In this document: in pieces, positions 30,394 to 38,858 of the stretch
How positions within the stretch are numbered: position 1 is the stretch's first letter
How the letters are laid out: each line of letters opens with the position of its first letter
Made by a program: the position numbers and the translations under genes
Notes under the pieces: generated by a model
Told to the model about the DNA's origin: nothing
The model's database searches: none
What the model saw: the letters and a program-made list of their open reading frames with translations, nothing else
Origin: JBFYKJ01 sp041306005
GTDB taxonomy: Archaea > Altiarchaeota > Altiarchaeia > JAFGQM01
Direction: 5' to 3'
Length of the DNA: 41,727 bases
NCBI GenBank assembly: GCA_041306005.1
Contig: JBFYKJ010000071.1
Span: 1 to 41,727, forward strand

Positions 30394-32439
30394 ATGCTCC
30401 TTAAGCGCATAACCCTGGAGAACATACGCAGCTACCCCTCAGGCACGGTGAGCTTCCCGGAGGGTTCGGTGCTCCTATCAGGGGACATCGGGTCGGGCAA
30501 GTCGACGATACTCCTCGCAATAGACTTCGCCCTCTTCGGGATACAGAAGGACCTCTCGGGCGCAAGCCTCCTTCGCCACGGCAAGGAGCAGGGCTCTGTC
30601 GAGCTGGATTTCGAGGTTGGCGGCAAGGAGTATTCAATAAAGCGCACACTTAAGAGGTCCAAAGATTCCGTCAGGCAGAGTTCCGGATACGTGATATCCG
30701 GATCGCCCGATAAGGGCGGCGCCGTAAGGAAAGACCTGACCGCGCAGGAATCCAAGTCATTCATATTGGAGCTATTGGGCTACCCGCAGGAAGCCCTGAA
30801 GAAGGACAGCGCACTCATCTACCGCTACACCGTCTACACGCCTCAGGAGGCTATGAAGGAGATAATAGAGTCTGACGTCGACGACAGGCTTGGCCTCATC
30901 CGCCGGCTGTTTGGGATAGACAAATACAAGCGCATAGCTGAAAACGCCGAGACGATTGCCCGCGAGCTTAGGGGGAAGGCGAGGGAGCTGTTGGGCGCCG
31001 TAGCCGACCTTGACCTGAAGAGAAGGGAGAGCGACTCGCTGGCAAAAGACCTGTCGGCCGCGGAAAAGGCACTCGCGGAGGCCAAGGTAAAGTCCGCCCT
31101 GCAGGAGCATGCGGCGCTGAAGAAGAAATCAGAGCTCGAGGAGCTGCAGTCCAGGATAGAAGAGGTCCAGAAGAAGAAACAGGATTATGCGTCGCTGAAA
31201 AAGGAGTGCGACCTTCTTGCCGAGGACTGCGAGCGCGCGAAGGCCCGGATAGCCGAATCGGACCCGAAGCTCAAGGACCTTGAAGCGCGGATGGAAAAGT
31301 TCAACCTCAAGAAGCCGGCGGCAACGCTGCGCGAGATAGAGGCGGGGATAGCCGAATGCGAGAAGAAAGAGCGCGAGGCGGTCTCAAAGATATCGTCGCT
31401 TGAAACCGAGGCAGCCTCGCTTTCCAGGATATTCGACAAGGGCACATGCGGCACCTGCGGGCAGAAGGTAGCCGACGGGGAGTCGTTCAAGAAGGGGATA
31501 GACGAGAAGCGGGCCGAAGTTGCCAAGCTGCGCGCGGGGCAGGCGGAGCTTCGCGCGAAGGTTGAGGCGCTAAGGAAAGAGGTTCGCGCCGCGCAGGAGC
31601 ACGAGTCGGCACTGCGGGAGCTTTCCAGCCTTTCTGAGCGGAAGAAGGACCTCCTCGAAGGGAAGTCGCGTTACGAGTCGGAGCTGAAAGACAAGCAGGC
31701 CAGATACAAGGCTCTCGCCGAGAAACTGAACGCAGTCGTCCGGGAGATAAAGGAGCTGAAGGGCGAGACGCTCTCGCAGGAGCTGAAGGGCCTGCAGAAG
31801 GCGTATGAGGAGCTGCGCTCCGTGTGGGAGTCCGTCAGGCGGGAGGAGGCAGGGCTCGCGCAAAGGGTAGCAGGTCTTAAGGACAGGGCGGCATCCCTCG
31901 CCTCGGAGATAAAGCGTAAGGAAGAGGCAAAATCCCTCATGGAGTCGTACGCCTCTAGCGACCGCTGGCTCAGGGAGTTCTTTGTCAACCTGATGGGGAC
32001 CATAGAGAAGCATGCGATGGTCAGCGTCCAGCACCAGTTCGACTCGCTCTTCAGGAAGTGGTTCTCGATGCTTGTCATGGACGATGGGCTCTCGGCGAGG
32101 ATTGACGACCGGTTCAGCGTCATCGTCGAGCAGGACGGGTTTGAGAGTGACTATGCGTTCATGTCCGGGGGTGAGCGGACGGCGATAGCCTTGGCATACC
32201 GGCTGGCGCTAAACCGCGTGATAAACGATTTGATAGAACGGATACGGACCAAGGACCTGCTGATACTCGACGAGCCCACGGACGGCTTCTCCTCGGACCA
32301 GATGGACTCGGTCAGGGACGTGCTTGCGGAGCTTGGGACCCGGCAGACGATAATAGTCAGCCACGAGCCGAAGATAGAAAGCTTTGTCGACAGGACGATA
32401 AGGTTTGTGAAGGAGAACGGGGTCAGCAGGGTGGTTTAG
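30394..32439 (+). CDS. rad50: Rad50 SMC-like ATPase
   Basis: 681 residues from ATG 30394 (MLLKRITLENIRSYPSG); an in-frame ATG at 30340 would add only 18 unconserved residues. Walker A GDIGSGKST (30-38). Long coiled coils interrupted by the zinc hook CGTC (C352, C355), signature SGGERTAIALAYRLALN, Walker B LLILDEPTDGF and switch His in IIVSHEPK. The coiled coils are short for Rad50, which is usually about 850-900 residues in archaea. It partners Mre11 but is separated from it by five genes. Confidence 0.95.
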   Translation: MLLKRITLENIRSYPSGTVSFPEGSVLLSGDIGSGKSTILLAIDFALFGIQKDLSGASLLRHGKEQGSVELDFEVGGKEYSIKRTLKRSKDSVRQSSGYVISGSPDKGGAVRKDLTAQESKSFILELLGYPQEALKKDSALIYRYTVYTPQEAMKEIIESDVDDRLGLIRRLFGIDKYKRIAENAETIARELRGKARELLGAVADLDLKRRESDSLAKDLSAAEKALAEAKVKSALQEHAALKKKSELEELQSRIEEVQKKKQDYASLKKECDLLAEDCERAKARIAESDPKLKDLEARMEKFNLKKPAATLREIEAGIAECEKKEREAVSKISSLETEAASLSRIFDKGTCGTCGQKVADGESFKKGIDEKRAEVAKLRAGQAELRAKVEALRKEVRAAQEHESALRELSSLSERKKDLLEGKSRYESELKDKQARYKALAEKLNAVVREIKELKGETLSQELKGLQKAYEELRSVWESVRREEAGLAQRVAGLKDRAASLASEIKRKEEAKSLMESYASSDRWLREFFVNLMGTIEKHAMVSVQHQFDSLFRKWFSMLVMDDGLSARIDDRFSVIVEQDGFESDYAFMSGGERTAIALAYRLALNRVINDLIERIRTKDLLILDEPTDGFSSDQMDSVRDVLAELGTRQTIIVSHEPKIESFVDRTIRFVKENGVSRVV

Positions 32440-32498
32440 AACCCCGCCCCAGCGCCCGCAACTCAGCATCTTTTTGTTTTGCACCCCCTTAATTTACC

Positions 32499-33359
32499 AT
32501 GCATCCCAAAGACGTAGCCAATGCCGCGGCACTTGCCGCGGTCCTCGAGGCGAGCGCCGAGAAGCCCGGGAACGTGACGCCGACAAAGAGCTTCGATGAT
32601 CTGGCTTATTCCGATTTCCTGCACGCCGCCCTCGCGATGCGCCCGCATATGCTGCTTGCGGCCGAACGGGGAAGGAAAGTGGCATCGGGAAAGATCAAGC
32701 TCGACAAGGTGGGCCTAGGGAAGATAATCTACGACACGTTCGAGCCGAGCCGAGCCCATCATGCAAATGTCAATTTCGGGATAGTCCTGATGTTCACCCC
32801 CCTTGCGGTGGCTGCAGGCTATGGGCATAGCGACCTGAGAAAGAGCCTCTGGATGTTCCTTAGGCACGCTTCTCCCGAGGACACCGTTTGGATATACCGG
32901 GCCATGCGCAAGTGCGAGTTGGGCGGGATGGAGCTTAAGGAAAAGGGCCTTTCGGGGCTTGACGTGTTCTCGGACGCGGCGCTTAAGAGGATAATGAGGG
33001 AAAAAATGACCCCTCTTGAGGTCTTCAGGCTCTCCGAGCCGCACGACCGCCTGGCGTCCGAGTGGGCCAGCGGATACCAGATATGCTTCAATACCTCAAA
33101 GAGGATAAGGCTTGACGAGGGCTCTATAATCGACACGTACTTAAGGCTCCTTAAGGAATACCCCGACACATTCATCGCCCGGAAGGCCGGGTGGAAGAAT
33201 GCAGAGTTCGTTTCACGCCTTGCCGGCAGGGTGCTCTCAAAGAAGCTGCGCGCCGACGAGATGGACCGGCTTCTTCGCGCAAAGGGCAACAAATTCAGCC
33301 CCGGGACGACCGCGGACATGATAGCCACGAGCCTGTTCATAAAGCTTATGGGCAAGTGA
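32499..33359 (+). CDS. CitG/MdcB-family triphosphoribosyl-dephospho-CoA synthase-like protein
   Basis: 286 residues. EASAEKPGNVTP near the start and NKFSPGTTADMIATSLF at the end are the two nucleotide-site motifs of the CitG family, which in bacteria makes the prosthetic-group precursor of citrate or malonate lyase from dephospho-CoA. No citrate-lyase genes are seen here and many archaea carry lone homologues of unknown role. CoA-biosynthesis genes lie downstream, so a dephospho-CoA- or ATP-using reaction is plausible. Starts at ATG 32499 with a T-rich box about 25 bases upstream. Confidence 0.85.
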   Translation: MHPKDVANAAALAAVLEASAEKPGNVTPTKSFDDLAYSDFLHAALAMRPHMLLAAERGRKVASGKIKLDKVGLGKIIYDTFEPSRAHHANVNFGIVLMFTPLAVAAGYGHSDLRKSLWMFLRHASPEDTVWIYRAMRKCELGGMELKEKGLSGLDVFSDAALKRIMREKMTPLEVFRLSEPHDRLASEWASGYQICFNTSKRIRLDEGSIIDTYLRLLKEYPDTFIARKAGWKNAEFVSRLAGRVLSKKLRADEMDRLLRAKGNKFSPGTTADMIATSLFIKLMGK

Positions 33360-33408
33360 TTTTTACCTTGCGCCCTTAAACTATAACGTAATCCTCACGT
33401 GTGGAAAC

Positions 33409-33711
33409 ATGGACCTGGGTATAATCGAGGAGCTTTGGGCGGTAATAGAAGGCCGCAAGGATAACCCGAAGAAGGGGTCGTACACGAATAAGCTGCTCGC
33501 GGACGAGAAGCTCATATTCAAGAAGCTCAAGGAAGAGCTTTCTGAGATTGAGGAAGCCGCAAAGAAGGGCCACCTCCGGGGCGGCAAAGGCGATGGAAAA
33601 GACTCCCTCGTCTGGGAGGCATCGGACTTCATCTACCACCTTTTGGTGCTTCTCGCGGCTAAGGGCGTAGAACTGGACGAGGTCCTTGCAGAATTAAAAA
33701 GGCGGCGCTGA
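33409..33711 (+). CDS. HisE/MazG-like phosphoribosyl-ATP pyrophosphohydrolase
   Basis: 100 residues, the size of a single-domain HisE. WAVIEGRKDNPKKGSYTNKL, then KKLKEELSEIEEAAKKG (metal-binding EExxE) and WEASDFIYHLLVLLAAKGVE (ExxD), match the all-alpha NTP-pyrophosphatase fold and specifically the HisE pattern R-x-x-x-x-x-x-S-Y-T. HisE acts in histidine synthesis, but no other his gene is in the window. A general MazG-type house-cleaning role is possible. Confidence 0.85.
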   Translation: MDLGIIEELWAVIEGRKDNPKKGSYTNKLLADEKLIFKKLKEELSEIEEAAKKGHLRGGKGDGKDSLVWEASDFIYHLLVLLAAKGVELDEVLAELKRRR

Positions 33712-33768
33712 GAAAAGCGCGGCCTAAACAGATTAGAAACTTCAAACAGCTTAGCGGGCGCTAAAGAC

Positions 33769-34086
33769 TTAGTCGGGCACCCCGTCGTCGTAGCGCTCGA
33801 ACTCCTCAGTAGCGTAAATGTCCTCGTCGCTCGTGCCCTGCTCAAACAGCTCGTCAAGCTCGTCCTTGCGCTTTTTCTTCTTGCGCTTGTCTTCCTCTTC
33901 CTCGCTGAAGAGCTCCTCTATCTCGTCGACCTTGCCCTTCTTCTCTTCGCCTTCTTCGTCATCGTCCTCAACGTCTTCAAGCTCCTTTTCTTTCCCCTTG
34001 GAGGGCTTCTCTTTACTCTTGGAGACCTTTGGGACGCGCTTGGCGGAGGCTTTCGTGATGCGCGGCTTTGCAGCCTTCTTCTTCAT
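33769..34086 (-). CDS. Highly charged low-complexity protein (105 aa)
   Basis: 105 residues: a Lys-rich first third (MKKKAAKPRITKASAKRVPK), then alternating Glu/Asp and Lys blocks, with DEIEELFSEEEED and DELDELFEQGTSDED as two similar D/E-E-L-F segments. Probably disordered. A TATA-like box is centred about 31 bases upstream. No family; the charge pattern suggests binding to nucleic acid or basic proteins, but it may have no specific role. Confidence 0.6.
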   Translation of the reverse strand: MKKKAAKPRITKASAKRVPKVSKSKEKPSKGKEKELEDVEDDDEEGEEKKGKVDEIEELFSEEEEDKRKKKKRKDELDELFEQGTSDEDIYATEEFERYDDGVPD

Positions 34087-34221
34087 TTTGGGTAGGGTTA
34101 TTATCGGGCTCCGGTATAAAAACTTTTGCCTGTTTCAGGCTGAAGGGAGGTATTGCAGAGCTGGGCGCAACTGAAATGACGTATTGCAGGGCATATGCGC
34201 CAAGCCGCGTCACCGGCAGCC

Positions 34222-34812
34222 TCACAGCTTCGCCCTCGAGACCTCGTAGTAAATCGGCCCCCTCTCGGTGACTGTGGCGAACAGCATCTTCTTCTTAACA
34301 TTCGTGGCCAGGCGGGCCGCCCTCGTGAACTCGGAGTAGTCCATCCTCGCAGTCTCGGGCATCACGTGGACCATCCACTTGGAGTGGGAGCTCCCGGGCC
34401 TTTTGCCCCTGGCGTAGACCACGAAGTCGCAGCCGAACTTGACCCCGGATTTGACTATATATCCCCTGTTAAGCCTAAGGTCCCTGAAGACTGCGTACTT
34501 CATCGTGAAGTTCTCGTTCAAGGCTTCGGCCTTCTCCATAAGCCTCTTTTGGGTTATCTTCTTGCCGGCTTCCTCTACTCCGAGCTTGCCGTCTTCAATC
34601 AGCAGGCACGCCTCATAGAGGCTGATATTCAGCCGCGGGCCGTCGCTGTCGCCAAATGAGCCGCTCGCAAGCCTGCCGGTCTCCCGCGGATCGAAAATTA
34701 TTACTCGGTCGCCCGAAAGCATGGGGGCCTGGACTGAGCTGGACCTGCCCCTGATTATGCTCATCTTCGTGGCGGACGGTGCCTTCGCGGCCTTGCGTGT
34801 TTTCTTGTCCAT
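34222..34812 (-). CDS. endA: tRNA-splicing endonuclease
   Basis: 196 residues, one-domain archaeal EndA that removes tRNA introns at bulge-helix-bulge sites. RGYIVKSGVKFGCDFVVY carries the family core with the catalytic Tyr region, SHSKWMVHV the catalytic His and TNVKKKMLFA the catalytic Lys. The N-terminal 60 residues carry a poorly conserved Lys/Ser-rich extension before the usual small alpha/beta domain. A TATA-like box (gatattta, around 34834-34841) is centred about 25 bases upstream. Confidence 0.93.
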   Translation of the reverse strand: MDKKTRKAAKAPSATKMSIIRGRSSSVQAPMLSGDRVIIFDPRETGRLASGSFGDSDGPRLNISLYEACLLIEDGKLGVEEAGKKITQKRLMEKAEALNENFTMKYAVFRDLRLNRGYIVKSGVKFGCDFVVYARGKRPGSSHSKWMVHVMPETARMDYSEFTRAARLATNVKKKMLFATVTERGPIYYEVSRAKL

Positions 34813-34860
34813 GGGAAACGGTTTAGCGACTCGGATATTTAGCTAGCTTGATAGAAAAAG

Positions 34861-35553
34861 CTAGACGTCGATTTCTTCCACCTCGGCCCCGCCATCCAGG
34901 TAGACGCCAAGGAAATGCCCGCTCCCCGCCGGGCCGACGTTAATGACCTTGGTCTCGCCTATATGGTCTGTCGATTTCGCCTCGTGGACGTGGCCGCAGA
35001 CGTTCAGCGCGGGCTTGTAAGCCTCAATTATCTTCCTTAGCGATTCACTGCCCACGTGCCCGAAGGGGAGCTTGTCACCGTTCGTCCTCGCGGGCGGCTC
35101 GTGGGTGAAGAGGACGAGCTTCCCCGGCCCGCCCAGGTGGGCCTGGCCCGCAGGCCCCAAGACCTTCTTTAGGCCCGCTTCTATCTCCGCCTCGCTGAAC
35201 TCGCTCGGCGTCCCGAACGGCGTCGGGTGGCTGCCGCCCCAGCCGGCTAGGGATAAGCCTCCAGCCGAAACTGTCTTCCCATGGAGCGCAACGCCCATAT
35301 CCTCAAGGAACTTCCTTAGGGCGTGGGAGTCGCAGTTGCCGAACAATGAAAAGACCCGGGCTTTTTTTGAGAGCTTCTCTATAAGGTAACCCGCATCGGT
35401 GAGGTTTGCTTCCGAATCGTTGGATCTCTTGGAATAATCCCCGAGATAGACTACTGCATCAAAGCCCTTTTGCGAAATAAGCTTTTCAGCCTTGTCCACG
35501 ACCTCTAGGTTGCCGTGCATATCCGAGAACACGAGCATCTTGTAGGGTTTCAT
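34861..35553 (-). CDS. Calcineurin-type metallophosphoesterase
   Basis: 230 residues. Phosphoesterase motifs in order: VFSDMHGNLE (D-x-H), VYLGDYS (GD), LFGNCDSH (GNCD in place of GNHD), LFTHEPP and CGHVHEA (GHxH). The family includes YfcE/MJ0936-like phosphodiesterases; the substrate cannot be told. A second Met at position 6 could be the start. It follows coaD by 61 bp in the same direction. Confidence 0.88.
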   Translation of the reverse strand: MKPYKMLVFSDMHGNLEVVDKAEKLISQKGFDAVVYLGDYSKRSNDSEANLTDAGYLIEKLSKKARVFSLFGNCDSHALRKFLEDMGVALHGKTVSAGGLSLAGWGGSHPTPFGTPSEFSEAEIEAGLKKVLGPAGQAHLGGPGKLVLFTHEPPARTNGDKLPFGHVGSESLRKIIEAYKPALNVCGHVHEAKSTDHIGETKVINVGPAGSGHFLGVYLDGGAEVEEIDV

Positions 35554-35614
35554 CGTGCCGATTGGGAAAGCGCAATGGCGGCGAATTCTCTGCGGCGCCT
35601 GCGAGCGTGCGGGA

Positions 35615-36070
35615 TTATGCGATGTTGCCGTCGTTGTCTATCTCGCCCATCCGGACGCGCTCGCTGCTTATGGGCTTGCCGTCTTCTGATAGGGCAAACG
35701 GGATCTCCACGATGGCCAGCTTCCTTAGGCCCTTCTTTGTCCTCACGGCGTTTATTTCCTTAGCCCTAAGGGACGTCTCTTCGCTGACTACGATGGCGTT
35801 GAGGTCGGGGTCGGTCGTCGAAGGCCCGTAGAAGTCGTTGATCTCGACTATCTTGTAGTTCTTCTTGAACTCCTTGCAGTAGTGGTTTATGACGTCGCCC
35901 CTCATCTTGAAGGTCTCGACCTCGCCGGTTCGGAATCTCTGTGCGAACTGGTCGCCGCTGACGCCGATGAATACGGTATCGCTAAGGTCGAATGCCACTC
36001 TCAGCAGCTCTTCGTGCCCCTTGTGGAAGTGGTCGAAGGTGCCGCCCACTATCGTCTTCTTGAATGTCAT
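35615..36070 (-). CDS. coaD: Phosphopantetheine adenylyltransferase, archaeal type
   Basis: 151 residues. Transfers AMP from ATP to 4'-phosphopantetheine to give dephospho-CoA. VGGTFDHFHKGHEELL holds the T-x-x-H nucleotidyltransferase motif, and SERVRMGEID the conserved ISSxRIR-like C-terminal motif typical of the archaeal/eukaryotic enzyme. coaB and coaC lie about 2 kb away on the other strand. A palindrome encloses its probable TATA box. Confidence 0.95.
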   Translation of the reverse strand: MTFKKTIVGGTFDHFHKGHEELLRVAFDLSDTVFIGVSGDQFAQRFRTGEVETFKMRGDVINHYCKEFKKNYKIVEINDFYGPSTTDPDLNAIVVSEETSLRAKEINAVRTKKGLRKLAIVEIPFALSEDGKPISSERVRMGEIDNDGNIA

Positions 36071-36088
36071 TTTAGAATCAGTTGCGAA

Positions 36089-36108
36089 AGCGGCTTAATT
36101 TAGCCGCT
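36089..36108. promoter_or_regulatory. 20-bp palindrome around coaD promoter
   Basis: AGCGGCT (36089-36095) and AGCCGCT (36102-36108) flank an AT spacer. On the minus strand ctaaattaag in the centre lies 28 bases before the coaD ATG and could be the TATA box; another AT stretch (ttcttatag) follows at 36107-36115. It fits an operator. Confidence 0.55.
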
Positions 36109-36186
36109 ATAAGAAGAAAAATCCTGTTTTGGCCCGCGCCCGGGCGTTTTGCAGGCGCGGCTGGCGCATTGCCCCGCCCGCGACGC

Positions 36187-37650
36187 TCATCCTATCAGCA
36201 GGTTTATCCCGTTGACCATCGCCTGGACCGAGGCCATGACTATGTCGGTGTCCACGCCCGACGCGGTAATCACCTTGCCGCCGGACTTCATCCTGACTGT
36301 GACGCTGACCGTGGCATCGGTGCCGCCGGTTATGGCGTCCACGTGGTACTCCTCCAGTTTTATGTCCCTTGAGCCGACGACCTTCATTATCGCTTTGATC
36401 GCGGCATCCACGGGCCCGTCGCCGTTTGACGTCTCGGTCACCCTCTTCCCGCCCGCAACGAGCTCCACGACGGCACTCGGGATTATCTTGTTGCCCGATT
36501 CTATCTTCAGCTCGACCAGCTCAAGGAATCCCTTTGCCTTCTCGCCCTTGACCTGCCGGATTATCGCCGCTAAGTCCGCGTCCGTGACGTTCTTGCCCCG
36601 ATCCCCCATAGCCTTGACCTCGTCGAGCGTTTTTTTGAACTGCTCTTCCGTAACGGCCACCTTCATGCTGTCGAGTATCAGCTTTAGGCCCTTGCTGCCC
36701 ACGTGCTTTCCAAACCTGAATTCCTTCTCCCTCCCGACGTACTCCGGCTTCACGAACTCGTAAGTCTCGGCCTTTTTCAGCAGCCCGTCCACGTGTATCC
36801 CAGACTCGTGGGTGAACGCGTTCTTCCCGACAAGCGCCTTGTTTGGCTGGACAGGGACGCCTGTCAGGTCCTCGACCAGTTTTGACAGCGCGAATATCCT
36901 CTCCGTCTTGACATTGACCTTGTAGCCGTAGAGTATGTCAAGGGCGCTGACGACTTCCTCCAGGGGCGCGTTGCCAGCCCTCTCCCCGAGGCCGTTGACA
37001 GTCACGTCCACGGTATCGGCCCCGGCCCGGACCGAGGCTACAGTGTTCGCCACCGCAAGCCCTAGGTCATCGTGGCAGTGCACGCCATAAGACATCTTCT
37101 TGTGCTGCGACAGCGCCTCGAAGTAGGAGGCCATCCTCTCGGGCGCCGACGCCCCGACGGTATCCGCCAGGGTCAGGCGGCCTATGCGCTTGCCCACGGT
37201 ATCCAGGACCTTCTTGAGGTAGCTCACCTCGCTCCTCGACCCGTCCTCGCAGCAAAGGTCTATGTAAAGGCCGTGGTCATTGGCATACTGTACAACCCTG
37301 TCAAGGGTCTTGAGGAACGCTTCTGGCGTCGTCTTCAGCTTGAACCTTATGTGCGAGTCGCTCGTCGGGGCGACGAGGAACAGGCCGTCCACGTCGCACG
37401 CCCTGCAGGCGTCCACTTCTTTCTCCAGCACCCTTGCGAAGCTAAGCACCTTTGCTTTCAGGCCCTCGTTGGCTATGAGCTTTATGCCCTCAGCCTCGCC
37501 GGGGCTCGTCGTGGCGGAACCGGCTTCTATAAAATCAACGCCCAGGTCGTCTAATGCCTTGGCTATCCTCAGCTTCTCATCAGGGGCCAGCGACACGCCC
37601 GGCGTTTGTTCCCCGTCGCGTAGCGTGGTGTCAAGTACCTTGAGGTGCAT
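36187..37650 (-). CDS. 2-Isopropylmalate or citramalate synthase
   Basis: 487 residues. DTTLRDGEQTPGVSL at the start and HCHDDLGLAVAN in the barrel are catalytic and metal motifs of the DRE-TIM family, and NGLGERAGNAPLEEVV follows. The C-terminal part from about 375 (FLELVELKIESGNKIIPSAV onward) is the LeuA allosteric/dimer domain, present in LeuA and CimA but usually absent from the homocitrate synthase AksA. It would start leucine or isoleucine synthesis. The keto-acid specificity cannot be told. A TATA-like box (minus strand, 37673-37680) is centred 27 bases upstream. Confidence 0.9.
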   Translation of the reverse strand: MHLKVLDTTLRDGEQTPGVSLAPDEKLRIAKALDDLGVDFIEAGSATTSPGEAEGIKLIANEGLKAKVLSFARVLEKEVDACRACDVDGLFLVAPTSDSHIRFKLKTTPEAFLKTLDRVVQYANDHGLYIDLCCEDGSRSEVSYLKKVLDTVGKRIGRLTLADTVGASAPERMASYFEALSQHKKMSYGVHCHDDLGLAVANTVASVRAGADTVDVTVNGLGERAGNAPLEEVVSALDILYGYKVNVKTERIFALSKLVEDLTGVPVQPNKALVGKNAFTHESGIHVDGLLKKAETYEFVKPEYVGREKEFRFGKHVGSKGLKLILDSMKVAVTEEQFKKTLDEVKAMGDRGKNVTDADLAAIIRQVKGEKAKGFLELVELKIESGNKIIPSAVVELVAGGKRVTETSNGDGPVDAAIKAIMKVVGSRDIKLEEYHVDAITGGTDATVSVTVRMKSGGKVITASGVDTDIVMASVQAMVNGINLLIG

Positions 37651-37751
37651 GGATTATTTTGAACCACGCGGGTAATAAATCCTCGGCTGGGCCAAGGCTA
37701 TCGATAGGGGATTAGGTTATCGGCTTAGAGCCGGTGCAGAGGCTCTTACAC

Positions 37752-38069
37752 TTACATATCCGGCACGAGCGCGGCGCAGTAGCAGTCCTCCAGGCCCTCG
37801 ATGCCGTCGGCGCCTATATCGCCGCGTGTCGGCACATAGCCGGATTTTGAGATCGCCGACATCAGCTTCACGTGCCTGATGCCGACTTTTCGCAGTGTCG
37901 GCGCCCTTGAGGTCAGGGTCCTTACCAGCGACTCAAGGCAGGGCGTCGTCCGTATGTCCGCCCCAAAGCCGCATCCGCCGCCGTTCTTGCAGTGCGGCCC
38001 CATGCAGCACGGTTCCGGCTTGGCGTAAGCGCCCTGGAAGATGCATGTCAGCTTTCCTCTTGGGATCAT
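37752..38069 (-). CDS. Cys-rich small protein, possible metal binder
   Basis: 105 residues from ATG 38069, chosen because a TATA-like box (minus-strand cgttttaag, about 38091-38099) is centred 26 bases upstream; Met codons at 38135 and 38237 are alternatives. Cys pattern: LTCIFQG, EPCCMGPHCKNGGGCGFG, TTPCLES and DCYCAALVPDM at the end, nine Cys in all, three in a C-C-x4-C-x5-C-like block. Such spacing can bind zinc or an Fe-S cluster. No family recognised. Confidence 0.6.
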   Translation of the reverse strand: MIPRGKLTCIFQGAYAKPEPCCMGPHCKNGGGCGFGADIRTTPCLESLVRTLTSRAPTLRKVGIRHVKLMSAISKSGYVPTRGDIGADGIEGLEDCYCAALVPDM

Positions 38070-38267
38070 TTTCTTTGCCCCATGGCCGCGCTTAAAACGC
38101 CGCCATCTGGGGGTTTGTTTTACAGCTGTAAGCATAAAACCCTTGCGGCCGGGTTTCGATGCGGCTGAGCGCCGTGTAAATGGCCATATGCGAGCCCACC
38201 GGGCTAAACCCCAATGCCTAAAGGTTTTAAGCTCCAAAGGCTTAATTACCCAGTCTTATTACTCGGG

Positions 38268-38858
38268 ATGATTAACCGGGCTTCTTCTGCCGCGTCTCAC
38301 CAAGAGACTATTTCCGGCACAAAATCGAGGCGCCTTAAGGGCAAGAGGATTGTCCTTGCAGTCTGCGGCAGCATAGCCGCGATAGAGGCGCCCAAGCTCG
38401 CCAGGGAGCTCATGAGGCACGGCGCCGACGTGACATGCGCCCTTTCAGCCTCCGGGCAGACGATAATACACCCATGGGCCCTTGAATGCATAACCGGGAA
38501 GAAGACCATAACCGAGATAACCGGCGCGTGCGAGCACGTGCAGCACTGCGGCGACTGGGATGGAAGGTGCGACCTGCTCTTGATATCCCCCGCCACGGCT
38601 AATACATTATCCAAGATAGCCTGCGGGATAGACGATTCTATCGTCACTACATTCGCGTCAACGGCTTTGGGGGCAAAGATGCCAGTCATTATCGCGCCCG
38701 CCATGCACGAGTCGATGATCGAGAACCCGTTCGTCCGGGAGAACCTCGTGAAGCTAAAGAAGGCTGGGGTAAAGGTCATCGAGCCCAAAAGGGAGGAGGG
38801 CAAAGCCAAGCTCGATTGGCACACCGTAGCAGATTTCGTCCTTAAGGAAAAATGGTGA
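38268..38858 (+). CDS. coaC: Phosphopantothenoylcysteine decarboxylase (CoaC)
   Basis: 196 residues from ATG 38268, with a TATA-like box (cttaattac) about 25 bases upstream; an in-frame ATG at 38214 precedes this box. FMN-dependent decarboxylase that makes 4'-phosphopantetheine. RIVLAVCGSIAAIEAPKLAR (flavin site), ISPATANTLSKIACGIDD, and PAMHESM (the P-x-M-N-x-x-M motif with His in place of Asn). It overlaps coaB by 7 bases. In most bacteria the two are one fused protein. Confidence 0.9.
   Translation: MINRASSAASHQETISGTKSRRLKGKRIVLAVCGSIAAIEAPKLARELMRHGADVTCALSASGQTIIHPWALECITGKKTITEITGACEHVQHCGDWDGRCDLLLISPATANTLSKIACGIDDSIVTTFASTALGAKMPVIIAPAMHESMIENPFVRENLVKLKKAGVKVIEPKREEGKAKLDWHTVADFVLKEKW

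Noticed and set aside
38700..38717. Inactive CoaC because the motif reads PAMH in place of PAMN
   Set aside because: From memory other archaeal homologues carry His here, and all other motifs are intact; I treat it as a family variant.
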